Shown: positions 9,462 to 17,785, counted from the first letter of the stretch. The stretch is 64,000 nt of DNA from Paenibacillus albidus (GCF_014644435.1 NZ_BMKR01000007.1:124001-188000); one strand, 5' to 3'. Notes: generated by a model not told the origin, from the letters alone. Translations and numbers: made by a program.

Positions 9462-10217
9462 ATGTGTCTTTCGTCCTTCTTTACCCCCTCCAGATCTGAG
9501 CATTTCATCATGTTCTCGGCATCCCACTGGGTTGCCCTGGGCGCGGTCATACTTATATGTCTGTTGCTCTATGCCTTCAGGCTGACCCTACAATCAAGTC
9601 CCGGGCTGCGCCGGAATATCCGCCTGCTGCTGGCCCTCCTGCTGTTCAGCTGCGAAGCCGGCCTGCAGACCTGGTACGTCGCAAGCGAACTCTGGAAATC
9701 CAGTCATTCACTGCCACTGGAGCTCTGCGGCATTACGCTGTTCCTGTCCGCAGTGATGCTGTTGACGCGTAGCCGCCTGCTTTATTCGTTTCTTTATTTT
9801 GCCGGGATTGGCGGGGCATTTATTGCCGTGCTCACTCCGAATCTCGTTTATCCGTTTCCGCATTTCCGGTTCCTGCTTTTCTTTGTCGCGCATGGGGGAA
9901 TCATAGTGGCCTCATTGTACATGACCTGGGTCGAAGGCTTTAGACCTACCTGGAAATCGGTTTTGTTCACCATGCTGTGTCTCAATCTGGTTGCTGCCTG
10001 CGTCTACGCCGCCAATATTTACCTGGGCTCCAACTACATGTTCCTGCTCCACAAGCCCGATACCTACTCCGTGCTGGATTACTTCGGACCCTACCCGTAT
10101 TACCTGCTTGTTGAAGAAGGGTTTGCGTTCGTGGTGTTCCTGCTGATGTATGTACTGTTTTTCTGGCTGCCGCAGATATACCGGACTCGACGCTCCGGCT
10201 CTTCACTCGGCAGATGA
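9462..10217 (+). CDS. YwaF-like integral membrane protein (TIGR02206 type)
   Basis: The 251-residue protein has about seven hydrophobic segments, starting near HWVALGAVILICLLLYAF and including LPLELCGITLFLSAVMLLTR, FLYFAGIGGAFIAVLTPNLV and the C-terminal EEGFAFVVFLLMYVLFFWLP. The LPLELC and H/FPHFRF stretches resemble the YwaF family of conserved membrane proteins, whose function is not known. AGGAG is eight bases before the ATG. The 265-base AT-rich gap to its left is shared with the divergent adhesin gene and should hold both promoters. The tail after the last segment is short and basic. Confidence 0.8.
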   Translation: MCLSSFFTPSRSEHFIMFSASHWVALGAVILICLLLYAFRLTLQSSPGLRRNIRLLLALLLFSCEAGLQTWYVASELWKSSHSLPLELCGITLFLSAVMLLTRSRLLYSFLYFAGIGGAFIAVLTPNLVYPFPHFRFLLFFVAHGGIIVASLYMTWVEGFRPTWKSVLFTMLCLNLVAACVYAANIYLGSNYMFLLHKPDTYSVLDYFGPYPYYLLVEEGFAFVVFLLMYVLFFWLPQIYRTRRSGSSLGR

Positions 10218-10639
10218 AGTACAGCGGTTGACTTAAGCTCGGGATACAAGTCGCAACCCATCCTGCTGGGATGGGTTGCGGACTCAGCTGACCTTATTTG
10301 CTGAATATAAACCTATTGTCCGTTTATGCGGACTCAGGAGCCCTTATCTCATGATCTCTAGTTCCCCATAATGAATAATGGAGCATATAGCGGATCCTAA
10401 GTCCTCATGGCGACAAAAATGGGCTTGTTTCGCTAAATAACGCTCCTCCTGTCCGCTAGCCCGCTTAACACCCTACTGTGGTAGAGAGTCAGATTTCCCA
10501 CCCTCCAAAAAAGGGGATATCCCATAATCCATGAAATGGCTGCTTGGGGAGCCTCCGTTTATTAGTAGGATCAACGTATGCGCTTAAGTGGACGCTTCAC
10601 AAACGGAACGTCGTTCCATTCGCTCCGCTGTTTAAGTGT
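10218..10639. other. Intergenic stretch without a gene
   Basis: I see no coding sequence here. It holds a strong hairpin at 10253-10279 (GCAACCCATCC pairs with GGATGGGTTGC) not followed by a T-run, so it is not a normal terminator; it could still end the membrane-protein transcript. The remainder looks degraded and leads into a transposase remnant. Confidence 0.5.
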
Positions 10640-10720
10640 AAGAACGACGCCACGTTTATGCGGATGAAGGAAGACCATATGCGAAACGGCCAGCTGAAGC
10701 CTGGATACAATGTGCAGATC
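10640..10720 (+). pseudogene. IS1182-type transposase remnant
   Basis: About 27 codons encode KNDATFMRMKEDHMRNGQ followed by LKPGYNVQI, which I recognise as the conserved patch before the catalytic core of IS1182-family transposases (typically DATFMRMKEDHMxNGQLKPGYNxQ). Both sides fail to continue the family sequence, and no terminal repeats are seen. It is a relic of an old insertion. The open frame around it (10544-10819) is not a real gene, since its tail runs into the ppiB terminator. Confidence 0.7.
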
Positions 10721-10790
10721 GAGAAAGTCACCCTGGAGGTCGGATGGCTTTCGCTTGCTCACAATCCCGGAAAGCAAGCCACTATCAGCC

Positions 10791-10840
10791 AAAAAAGCAG
10801 GGCAGCGATCCTCCAATAACGGGAGAATCGCTGCCCTGCT
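10791..10840 (-). terminator. Terminator of ppiB
   Basis: A 14-base-pair stem, AGCAGGGCAGCGAT against ATCGCTGCCCTGCT, has a T-run on the minus strand (six A at 10791-10796) and a weaker T-rich tail on the plus strand. It lies about 105 bases past the ppiB stop codon and may work both ways. Confidence 0.85.
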
Positions 10841-10944
10841 TACTTTTTCTTGTAATTTTAATAGAGGTGGCTGTCACATGTGTAGAAAATCTACTTTTGG
10901 GGCAGCCCCGTCTTGTGACGATTATTAACGTAACAAAAACGGTC

Positions 10945-11376
10945 TTAAGCTTCGGTAACTTCCACGGAAGTCATTTTGTCGCGTCCTTTGAACGCATCAA
11001 CATGCTCCATGCCTTCAACCACTTTGCCAAAGACAGTGTGCACGCCGTCAAGATGCGGTTGTGGGGCATAAGTGATATAGAACTGGCTGCCGCCCGTGTT
11101 CTTGCCGGCATGGGCCATAGCAAGCACTCCACGCTCATGTTTGTTCGGGTTGATCTCGCAGTCAATGGTGTAACCTGGACCGCCGGAGCCTGTGCCGTTA
11201 GGACAACCGCCTTGAGCTACAAAACCCGGGATGACACGGTGGAATACCAGACCGTTGTAGAAACCTTCGTTAGCCAGTTTCTCAAAGTTTGCTACTGTGT
11301 TGGGAGCGTCTTGGTCGAACAGATCGACCAGCACTACGCCGCCGTTTTCGAGTGTAATCTTCGCTTGCTTTGCCAT
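10945..11376 (-). CDS. ppiB: Cyclophilin-type peptidyl-prolyl isomerase
   Basis: The 143-residue cytosolic protein speeds cis-trans isomerisation of proline peptide bonds during folding. It is a single cyclophilin domain with the active-site block [13 protein letters not shown] (residues about 45-57) holding the catalytic Arg, and the later [22 protein letters not shown] motifs. There is no signal peptide. Length matches bacterial cytosolic PpiB proteins. AAAGGGG lies ten bases before the ATG. It sits 142 bases after lysA, separated by a terminator, so it is probably a single-gene unit. Confidence 0.95.
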   Translation of the reverse strand: MAKQAKITLENGGVVLVDLFDQDAPNTVANFEKLANEGFYNGLVFHRVIPGFVAQGGCPNGTGSGGPGYTIDCEINPNKHERGVLAMAHAGKNTGGSQFYITYAPQPHLDGVHTVFGKVVEGMEHVDAFKGRDKMTSVEVTEA

Positions 11377-11449
11377 ATGTAAATGACCCCTTTCGAATTG
11401 ACCATATTGTTGAACACGTTTATTAGTTTACTATGAAATCACGCACAAA

Positions 11450-11477
11450 GCAAAACAAGCAGGAGTTGCCTCCCGCT
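11450..11477 (-). terminator. Terminator of lysA
   Basis: On the minus strand AGCGGGAG, loop GCAA, CTCCTGCT form a tight hairpin with one G-U pair, followed by a T-rich stretch TGTTTTGCTTTG. It lies about 40 bases after the lysA stop. Confidence 0.75.
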
Positions 11478-11518
11478 TATTTCACTTCTACATATAAGGC
11501 TCTGCTCAGAGCCTGCAG

Positions 11519-12850
11519 TTACTTCGCAACAGTCTGCTTGGCAATGCGCGCAGGCACAATATCATTGACAATAATATCCTGGTGGCTTTCGCGGCGCACC
11601 ACGAGATCACTCTGGCCATTCTGTACGAACACAACCGCCGGACGGCGAATCCGGTTGTAGTTGCTGGCCATAGAGTAGTTGTATGCGCCCGTGCAGGCTA
11701 CCGCGAGCAGATCACCGCTGTTCGCTTCCGGAAGCTCTACATCCCAGATGAGCATGTCGCCGCTCTCGCAGCATTTGCCGGCGATGGAGACTGTCTCAGT
11801 CGCAGCTTCATCCGCACGGTTGGCCAGCAGGGCCTCGTACTTGGACTGGTACAGGGCAGGACGCGGATTATCGGTCATGCCGCCATCCACTGCAACATAT
11901 TTGCGGACGCCCGGGATATCCTTTTGAGTCCCCACGGTGTAGAGTGTTGTGCCGGCATCGCCGACAATGCTGCGGCCCGGTTCAACCCAAATTTGCGGGA
12001 GCTTGCTGTAAATCCCGGCAAAGTAAGTCTTCACGGCATCGGAGATGGCCCCTACATACTCGGAGACTTGCAGCGGGGTGTCCCCTTCCACATAACGGAT
12101 GCCGAAGCCTCCGCCCAGGTTCACAACCTGGAATTCCACATTCAGGCCTTCCTTGACGCTGCGGGCAAAACCGGCAACGCGCTCTACAGCCAGTTGGAAG
12201 CCGTCGGTTTCAAAGATCTGTGAACCAATATGCGAGTGAACGCCCAACAGCTTCAGATTCGGCTGGCCGGCTGCAACTTTGACAGCTTCATAAGCAGCGC
12301 CGTTGCCGATATCGAACCCGAATTTGGAATCCGTCTGCCCCGTAGAGGTATATTCATGGGTATGCGCTTCTACGCCCGGCGTTACACGCAGCAAGACATT
12401 GACCGTCGCTTCCTTACGCGCGGCAATCGCTTGAAGCAATCCCAGTTCAACCAGGTTATCGACTACAAAACAGCCGATTCCGGCATCAATAGCCATTTCG
12501 ATTTCGTCCGGTGTCTTGTTGTTGCCATGGAAGTGAATGCGTCCTGCGGGAAACCCCGCCTGGAGTGCCGTGTACAGCTCACCGTCAGAGACTACGTCCA
12601 GAGACAAGCCTTCCTCATCCACCAAACGCACCATTGCCATGATCGAAAATGCCTTGCTTGCATAAGCAACCTGAAAGCCAAGTCCGGAAGCTGTAAATGC
12701 CTCCATGTATTCGCGGCAGCGGCGACGGACCAATTGCTCGTCCAATATATACAGCGGGGTACCATATTCCGCTTTCAATTCCGTTACATCACACCCGCCA
12801 ATCTCCAAATGCCCGGCATCGTTAATCCGGCTCGTCCCGTGTAAAAACAT
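11519..12850 (-). CDS. lysA: Diaminopimelate decarboxylase
   Basis: This PLP enzyme converts meso-diaminopimelate to L-lysine, the last step of lysine synthesis, in the cytosol. The fold III barrel holds the PLP lysine in YASKAFS (near residue 59), the phosphate-binding GGGFGIRY, and the second domain has EPGRSIVGDAG and the active-site Cys-Glu in CCESGDML. I placed the start at 12850 because GGAGG lies eight bases upstream and the protein then begins MFLHGTSRIND as in relatives; the open frame extends eleven codons further without support. That gives 443 residues. A candidate extended -10 promoter lies at 12908-12916. Confidence 0.95.
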   Translation of the reverse strand: MFLHGTSRINDAGHLEIGGCDVTELKAEYGTPLYILDEQLVRRRCREYMEAFTASGLGFQVAYASKAFSIMAMVRLVDEEGLSLDVVSDGELYTALQAGFPAGRIHFHGNNKTPDEIEMAIDAGIGCFVVDNLVELGLLQAIAARKEATVNVLLRVTPGVEAHTHEYTSTGQTDSKFGFDIGNGAAYEAVKVAAGQPNLKLLGVHSHIGSQIFETDGFQLAVERVAGFARSVKEGLNVEFQVVNLGGGFGIRYVEGDTPLQVSEYVGAISDAVKTYFAGIYSKLPQIWVEPGRSIVGDAGTTLYTVGTQKDIPGVRKYVAVDGGMTDNPRPALYQSKYEALLANRADEAATETVSIAGKCCESGDMLIWDVELPEANSGDLLAVACTGAYNYSMASNYNRIRRPAVVFVQNGQSDLVVRRESHQDIIVNDIVPARIAKQTVAK

Positions 12851-12907
12851 TGTGCAGTCCTCCAATTTCTGTGGAATATCCAAATTCCATCTGTCTTATT
12901 ATATTCA

Positions 12908-12916
12908 GTATAGCAG
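12908..12916 (-). promoter_or_regulatory. Possible extended -10 promoter of lysA
   Basis: The minus strand reads TGCTATACT, an extended -10 element (TGnTATAAT type), about 58 bases before the lysA start. No good -35 is seen at the usual distance. A second TATAAT lies a few bases downstream. Confidence 0.4.
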
Positions 12917-12966
12917 ACAAAGGGAACTTGATTGAATGGACTAATTTGCAGTTGATTTGTATTATC

Positions 12967-15228
12967 CTACGATTGCTCATCTCCCTTGGCCGGAGGTGGC
13001 ATTTTCGTATTGTCGCGGGTTTTGTTGAAGGACGGCCTTGTTTTGGAATACAGCACAGGCTGGCGCAGAATAATTTCACCCATTGCTTTTGCATTAAACG
13101 GTATAAACGGCCACAAATAAGAAGAGTTGTAAGAACGATGTGTGGTCAACAGTATAATCAGCAGCGTAGTGCCGATTACGAATCCGGGCACCTGGAAAGC
13201 AGCCACAGCCAGCAAAAGCACCAGCCTGACAATACGGTTGGCCAACCCCAGCTCATAGCTTGGAGTCGCGAACATACCGATCGATGCAACGGCCATGTAC
13301 AGCACCACTTCATTGACAAACAATCCTGTCTGCACAGCTATGTCGCCTACCAGGATCGCGGCAATAAGGCCCATCGCCGAACCAAGCGGGTTCGGTGTAT
13401 GCACGGCGGCCATCCGCAGCAGATCCACCCCCAGTTCAACGAGCAGGAATTGCCCCAGCAGGGGAATATGCGCGGTCTTTTGCGGGCCGATAAAATCGAG
13501 CATGGGCGGCTTCAGCTCTGGATGCAGTACAAGCAGCATCCAGAGCGGCAGCAGAAACATAGAGCAGAAAATACCGATAAACCGGACCCAGCGCAAATAC
13601 GTTCCTATAAACGGTGTTTGGCGGTTCTCTTCCGCATGCTGGCAAAGGTCAAAAAACGTTGTAGGGAGCACCATCACACTCGGTGAAGTATCCACGAACA
13701 CAACTACCCGGCCCTCCAGTAAATGGGAGGCCACAATGTCGGGACGCTCGGAATAACGGACCATCGGATAGGGATTCCAGCCGCCGCCAACAATGACCTC
13801 TTCCAGTTGCTTGTCCGCCAGCGGGATGCCGTCGAGATTGACGCCTTTGATTTTGTCGGTCACAGCTTTGACCTGGGTCTTATCGACAATATCGTCGATG
13901 TAAGCTACGCAGACATCCGTCCGCGTCCGGCGGCCGACCTGGTGTATCTCATATTTCAGCCCGGGATCGCGCACACGTCTTCGGACCAGAGCAACATTGG
14001 TGAGCAGGGTTTCTGTAAAACCGTCGCGCGACCCGCGCACAACCCGTTCTATGGAAGGCTCATCGGGATTCCGCGACGGGTATGACCGGGTATCCATGAG
14101 AATAACTTGATTCTGTCCTTCAATGAATATGGCGCTGATGCCGGTCAGGACCTTGTTGACGGTCTCGCTTAACAGATCACCCGTTTCTACCTGGATATGA
14201 GGGATATATTCTCGCAGAAAGCTGGCAAACACATCGGCGGATAAATGTTCAGGGGTAAGATAGGTCAGACGCTTCAAGATTTCGTCCAGTATCGTATCCT
14301 TGGCAAAACCGCTGATGAACAGCAGGGCTGCCGGTTGTCCGCCAAAGGACATCTCTCTGAACACCACGTCAAACGAAGACCCCAGCCCCATAACCTCTGT
14401 GAGTGTTTTTTTGGCCGTTTCCAGCGAGCAGGGAATTTCATCATTCCCCTGCCAGTAGATGACAGACTCTTCAAGCGAATCCGAAAGCTCGCGGTCCCGT
14501 TTCTCTTGCAAAGGGTCGGTGTTGTTATTTTCCTCCTTCAGCGTGAGCTTCTCTTTTTCCTGAGTCTCTTCGGGAGTTGCCTGCTCCTCCTGCGGCTGTT
14601 TGTCCGAACCTGCCGCAGCCTTCCCCTCTACTTGCCCGCCTTGCGTGTCATCTCCGCTCTCAGTCTCCTCGTCCATGTCTTCTTCCGATTCAGGGTCCAT
14701 TCCAAATAATCGGGCAAAAAAACCCTTCTTCGGCTCTTCCGGCTCCTCGCTGCCCAGCTCGTCCGCAGCCTCCGCCTCCCACTGCCCGCCGTCTGTGCCT
14801 GTATCAGCTTCCATGGAAGCAGCAGAATTCGCCGGGCTGCTGCCCGTTTCTTCCCCGGCACCTTCAGCAGCATCCGTATCCGGGAGAGTTGCTTGCTCCG
14901 GGATTGCAGGTTCCCTGCACGAGCCTCCCTCCCCGAAATCATCTCCAAGCTCATCGGCGGAACCGGCTTCCGGGGAGCCTGGTTCGGCTTCTGCTTTGGG
15001 TGCAGCCTTTGTTTTGTCCTCCTCCGGGTCCAGGACCTCCGTATTCTCCAAAACTGCGGGATCTTGCTGAGCATCCTCCGTGGCAGGGTCAGCCATATGA
15101 GTTTCGGCTTGCACTGCACCTCCTGTATTAACTTCATTCCCCGGCTCTGCCGAGACTTCCACCTCATTTTGCTGCGGGCCGTTACCCTTTACGGGTTCTA
15201 CATAATCACCGCTGTGAATATATCTCAC
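12967..15228 (-). CDS. spoVAF: SpoVAF (GerA-family spore germination protein) with long acidic N-terminal extension
   Basis: The C-terminal ~510 residues, from RDRELSDSLEESVIYWQGND near 245, match SpoVAF, a GerA-A-type spore inner-membrane protein with a soluble domain and four to five membrane segments (for example IGIFCSMFLLPLWMLLVL, LVLLLAVAAFQVPGFVIG). SpoVAF supports germination signalling with the SpoVA channel. The first ~245 residues are unusual: highly acidic, rich in Glu, Asp, Ala, Pro and Gly, probably disordered, interrupted by a basic patch KKGFFARLFG at 168-177. The start is GTG, but GAGGGGG seven bases upstream, and a position 14 bases after the spoVAB stop, support it. Length 753 compared with about 490 in Bacillus subtilis. 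Confidence 0.88.
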   Translation of the reverse strand: MRYIHSGDYVEPVKGNGPQQNEVEVSAEPGNEVNTGGAVQAETHMADPATEDAQQDPAVLENTEVLDPEEDKTKAAPKAEAEPGSPEAGSADELGDDFGEGGSCREPAIPEQATLPDTDAAEGAGEETGSSPANSAASMEADTGTDGGQWEAEAADELGSEEPEEPKKGFFARLFGMDPESEEDMDEETESGDDTQGGQVEGKAAAGSDKQPQEEQATPEETQEKEKLTLKEENNNTDPLQEKRDRELSDSLEESVIYWQGNDEIPCSLETAKKTLTEVMGLGSSFDVVFREMSFGGQPAALLFISGFAKDTILDEILKRLTYLTPEHLSADVFASFLREYIPHIQVETGDLLSETVNKVLTGISAIFIEGQNQVILMDTRSYPSRNPDEPSIERVVRGSRDGFTETLLTNVALVRRRVRDPGLKYEIHQVGRRTRTDVCVAYIDDIVDKTQVKAVTDKIKGVNLDGIPLADKQLEEVIVGGGWNPYPMVRYSERPDIVASHLLEGRVVVFVDTSPSVMVLPTTFFDLCQHAEENRQTPFIGTYLRWVRFIGIFCSMFLLPLWMLLVLHPELKPPMLDFIGPQKTAHIPLLGQFLLVELGVDLLRMAAVHTPNPLGSAMGLIAAILVGDIAVQTGLFVNEVVLYMAVASIGMFATPSYELGLANRIVRLVLLLAVAAFQVPGFVIGTTLLIILLTTHRSYNSSYLWPFIPFNAKAMGEIILRQPVLYSKTRPSFNKTRDNTKMPPPAKGDEQS

Positions 15229-15242
15229 TCCATTACCCCCTC

Positions 15243-15668
15243 TTAACGTAGGTATACAAACCAGTCAAAAAAAGAACCCGCAACCTTGCCGGTGACCATT
15301 GCCGCGAAGAGACCAAACAAATACCGGGTCATATTCAGACGTTTGGCCAGAATGGGCAGCACATTCAGCACCTCGGTCAAGGCGGCAGCCAGCATACCGA
15401 CAAAAATGCCGTCGAACAACCCTATGCCCAGTTCGATTAAAGGCCCCGCGCCTATTTTCCAGTTCCAGAAGTCACTGACCGTCCCCAGCAAGGAGCCGCC
15501 TACCATCGCCCCTTCATACCAATGGACCCGATGATAGGAAGAGGTCAGCTGGGCCAGACGCGGCACGATATCAAGCAGTACAAACAGAGCGATCAGCCCG
15601 CCGCCCACAGCGATCCCTCCGGCTATGCCCAGCAAAAGATTAAGTCCCAGCGAGATTGGCGCCGTCAT
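15243..15668 (-). CDS. spoVAB: Stage V sporulation protein AB
   Basis: The 141-residue membrane protein has four hydrophobic segments and the family hallmark GMLAAALTEVLNVLPILAKR near residues 90-109, with the IPRL/VPRLAQLT motif after the first segment. Its length equals that of B. subtilis SpoVAB. It is needed, with other SpoVA proteins, for dipicolinic acid handling in the spore. It starts two bases after the spoVAA stop codon, so translation is probably coupled, and ends 14 bases before spoVAF. Expression should be in the forespore. Confidence 0.88.
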   Translation of the reverse strand: MTAPISLGLNLLLGIAGGIAVGGGLIALFVLLDIVPRLAQLTSSYHRVHWYEGAMVGGSLLGTVSDFWNWKIGAGPLIELGIGLFDGIFVGMLAAALTEVLNVLPILAKRLNMTRYLFGLFAAMVTGKVAGSFFDWFVYLR

Positions 15669-15670
15669 CT

Positions 15671-16327
15671 TCAGCCCTCCGGCTTCCCGGCAGGGCCCTG
15701 ACCCTGCCGTTTCATTTTGCTGTATTCCTCATTGACCACATAATGGTCGATATTTTTCTGATACAGGAACATCTCCACCTCGAGCGGGGTCGGCTCCTCG
15801 TTCCATTTTTTCTTGAACAAATGGTTGAAAAAGATCACCATCCCGAAACCGATACCCAGCGAATAGGCGACCTGGAACACATAAGGATGTTCATCCCGAT
15901 GGCCTGTAATCATCTCCACAATCCGGATCTGCACCTCCTGCATGCTGACATCCGCATGGAAATTCATAATCGTCAGCGCCGAGCCGAAGAACAGCAGCAG
16001 CCAGACCAGGACAAACAGGGCCATGGAGGGCTTCCGGGCTCCGGCTGGTCCTTCAATCTGCACGATAGTCCTTCCTTCGCCAATGGCTTCAATTTCGGCT
16101 TGCGGCAGCAGCTCCTGTATGCGGGGAATGACCATCATCAGGTCGATCAGAATCAGGTTGCCGTCACTTTGTTTCGGTTCCAGCAGGAGAATGGAGTACA
16201 GGGGCTGCTCCCACTCAGGGGCGACAATTAGAGTTGCAATATCGCGGAGTGTGACCCCTTTGCCTTTCGGCACGGTGATCCGGTTCTTGAGCTGTATATA
16301 AATGGCTGGGGCAGCATGGCCGTTCAT
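15671..16327 (-). CDS. spoVAA: Stage V sporulation protein AA
   Basis: The 218-residue protein has a soluble N-terminal domain (IYIQLKNRITVPKGKGVTLR), then two membrane segments, LFVLVWLLLFFGSALTIMNF and a second around YSLGIGFGMVIFFNHLF, with the SpoVAA signatures MNFHADVSMQEV and EEPTPLEVEMFLYQ. It acts in the SpoVA dipicolinate system of spores. GGAGG is seven bases before the ATG at 16327; an upstream in-frame ATG overlaps the ribosome site and is less likely. It is first in a three-gene unit AA-AB-AF; spoVAC, D and E, which lie between AB and AF in B. subtilis, are absent here. Confidence 0.9.
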   Translation of the reverse strand: MNGHAAPAIYIQLKNRITVPKGKGVTLRDIATLIVAPEWEQPLYSILLLEPKQSDGNLILIDLMMVIPRIQELLPQAEIEAIGEGRTIVQIEGPAGARKPSMALFVLVWLLLFFGSALTIMNFHADVSMQEVQIRIVEMITGHRDEHPYVFQVAYSLGIGFGMVIFFNHLFKKKWNEEPTPLEVEMFLYQKNIDHYVVNEEYSKMKRQGQGPAGKPEG

Positions 16328-16379
16328 CTGCATTCCTCCTTCTGATGGTGTGTCCAGGCTCAAGATGCACGATTAACGG

Positions 16380-16409
16380 TAGTATGGGAGAAAAGGCTTA
16401 TTTTTACTC
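16380..16409 (-). promoter_or_regulatory. Probable forespore (sigma-G/F) promoter of spoVAA
   Basis: The minus strand carries CATACTA (16380-16386), an exact match to the -10 consensus shared by sigma-F and sigma-G, 53 bases before the spoVAA start codon. Seventeen bases upstream is GAGTAA, a partial match to the -35. spoVA genes are sigma-G dependent in Bacillus, which fits. Confidence 0.55.
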
Positions 16410-16415
16410 TTACTC

Positions 16416-16473
16416 CAAAACAAAACGAAGAGGTGCCCCTATAGCCATTCTGGCTTATAGGGGCACCTCTTCT
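16416..16473 (-). terminator. Terminator of the EamA transporter gene
   Basis: A 20-base-pair near-perfect stem (AAGAGGTGCCCCTATAAGCC against GGCTATAGGGGCACCTCTT) is followed on the minus strand by CGTTTTGTTTTGG. It insulates the transporter gene from spoVAA. Confidence 0.88.
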
Positions 16474-16487
16474 TGGATAATTGTTAT

Positions 16488-17444
16488 TTATTGGACGGCA
16501 CTCTGCCTGGACTGCCTGGAAGAAATAAAGAACAGCGAGGTCCAGATGAGCGCAAAGCCGACAATCTGGGGGATCGTAACCAGCTGGTTGAATACGATCC
16601 AGTTAATGACTACTCCGGTCATCGGGAAGCTAAGCTCCGCCAGCGTAGCAAAGGAAGCTTTGGTGGTACTCAGGCCTTTATAGTATAGCAGCATGCTTAG
16701 GAGTCCTGGCAGCAAGGCCTGCAGCAGCAGGTTGACGGCCACTGCCGCCGAAGCCCCAAACCCTCCGGTCATCTGCCATGGAGCTCCTTCCAGGGCTGTA
16801 ATCACAAACAATAAAGGCAAGGCCATGATGAAACGCAGCGAAGTGACCGTCTCATATTTCATCGAACCCAGCAGGTAACGGCCCATGACTGTCGAGCCTC
16901 CCCACAGGGCTGCAGCGCCCAGCGCCATCAGGCTGCTGACCCCGATAAAGCTGTTGACATGGCCGAAGGGAAAGGTCCAGCCGAAGGTCAGCAAATAGGT
17001 GCCGGCCAGGGCGACGGCGATCAGCGGTCCAAAGTTCTTGGGCAGGCGTTCCTTGAGCAGCACGGCGGCAAGGCCGATGGCGAACAGCGGCTGCAGCTTC
17101 TGCAGCAGCAGCACTGCATTCAGGTCTCCGCTGGATAAAGCCATGGTGAACAATATCGTTGCTGCGGCCGAGCCGCCCCAGGAGACGACCAGAAGTGCGC
17201 CTAACTGGCGCAGGCCAACACCCTTCAGCTCGGCACGATGGCGCCATAGCACTGGTGCCGCAGCCAGAAACAGAACGACATGCTCAAGCAATACAATCTG
17301 TGAAGAGGTTAGCGACTTCAGCAGGATGATGCGGAACAGCGGATCTACTCCCCAAAGCGCGGCTCCAAGCACCACCAGCCAGAATCCGCTGCGCAGCGGC
17401 GCCGTAGTCCGCATGCCTGAAGATGAAGCAGTAACATGACTCAT
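16488..17444 (-). CDS. EamA/DMT-family transporter under FMN riboswitch, probable riboflavin importer
   Basis: The 318-residue protein has ten predicted membrane helices in two five-helix EamA halves; each half shows the usual entrance motif (FWLVVLGAALWGVDPLFRI near 21 and LMALGAAALWGGSTVMGRYL near 170) and the PLFAIGLAAVLLKERLP block before the helix 5. EamA proteins export or import many metabolites. Here an FMN riboswitch and terminator precede the gene (17486-17722), so the substrate is most likely riboflavin or a related flavin. RibN, a known riboflavin importer, belongs to this family. AAGGAG is eight bases before the ATG. Direction of transport is inferred only from this regulation. 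Confidence 0.85.
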   Translation of the reverse strand: MSHVTASSSGMRTTAPLRSGFWLVVLGAALWGVDPLFRIILLKSLTSSQIVLLEHVVLFLAAAPVLWRHRAELKGVGLRQLGALLVVSWGGSAAATILFTMALSSGDLNAVLLLQKLQPLFAIGLAAVLLKERLPKNFGPLIAVALAGTYLLTFGWTFPFGHVNSFIGVSSLMALGAAALWGGSTVMGRYLLGSMKYETVTSLRFIMALPLLFVITALEGAPWQMTGGFGASAAVAVNLLLQALLPGLLSMLLYYKGLSTTKASFATLAELSFPMTGVVINWIVFNQLVTIPQIVGFALIWTSLFFISSRQSRQSAVQ

Positions 17445-17485
17445 AAATCATTCTCCTTGTCGATACAAACCCTCGATTAGAGACC

Positions 17486-17525
17486 AAAAGCCCCCGGATG
17501 GCCTGAAAAAGCGGCACTCGGGGGC
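17486..17525 (-). terminator. Terminator between second FMN riboswitch and EamA gene
   Basis: Minus strand: GCCCCCG and GTGCC pair with GGCCAT and CGGGGGC around a T-rich loop, followed by TTTT. Located after the aptamer and before the ribosome site, so probably its expression platform. Confidence 0.8.
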
Positions 17526-17575
17526 ATTGTCAATACAGACGATCGGAATCACTATCCCGCTTCGCCTCTATCTTA

Positions 17576-17722
17576 TGATCCTCTCTCATCCGGACTTTAC
17601 CGTCGGCTCTGGAATTCCACCAGATCAGTCGTTATCCTTTGCAGGCAAAGAATAACGAGTCGCGGGCTACGTTCGCTGTGAACTTACCGCCGGTCAGGAA
17701 TTTCACCTTACCCCGAGAATCT
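17576..17722 (-). ncRNA. Second FMN riboswitch
   Basis: The minus strand shows the RFN series in order: GGGGTAAGGTGAAATTCC, ACCGGCGGTAAG, TAGCCCGCGA, a variable hairpin, GATCTGGTGGAATTCCAGAG, CCGACGGTAAAGTCCGGATG, GAGAGG. Every conserved block is present and the end stem can close (GATTCTC with GAGAGGATC). It lies upstream of a lone transporter gene rather than a biosynthesis gene. Confidence 0.95.
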
Positions 17723-17785
17723 TGTATTCCGTTATTTTTTTCACAATCTCAGAATAAACCTCTGCTGCCATTTCGTCCAGTACTT

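Noticed and set aside
10253..10279. Hairpin after the YwaF-like gene as a terminator
   Set aside because: The stem is strong but there is no T-run after it on either strand, so I list it only as part of the intergenic stretch.
10544..10819. A 91-residue open frame around the transposase fragment
   Set aside because: Only 27 codons match a family, the rest does not, and its end lies in the ppiB terminator. Recorded as a remnant instead.
12850..13686. A 278-residue plus-strand frame across the end of spoVAF
   Set aside because: It is a shadow of spoVAF, rich in His/Gln/Arg, with no domain or ribosome site.
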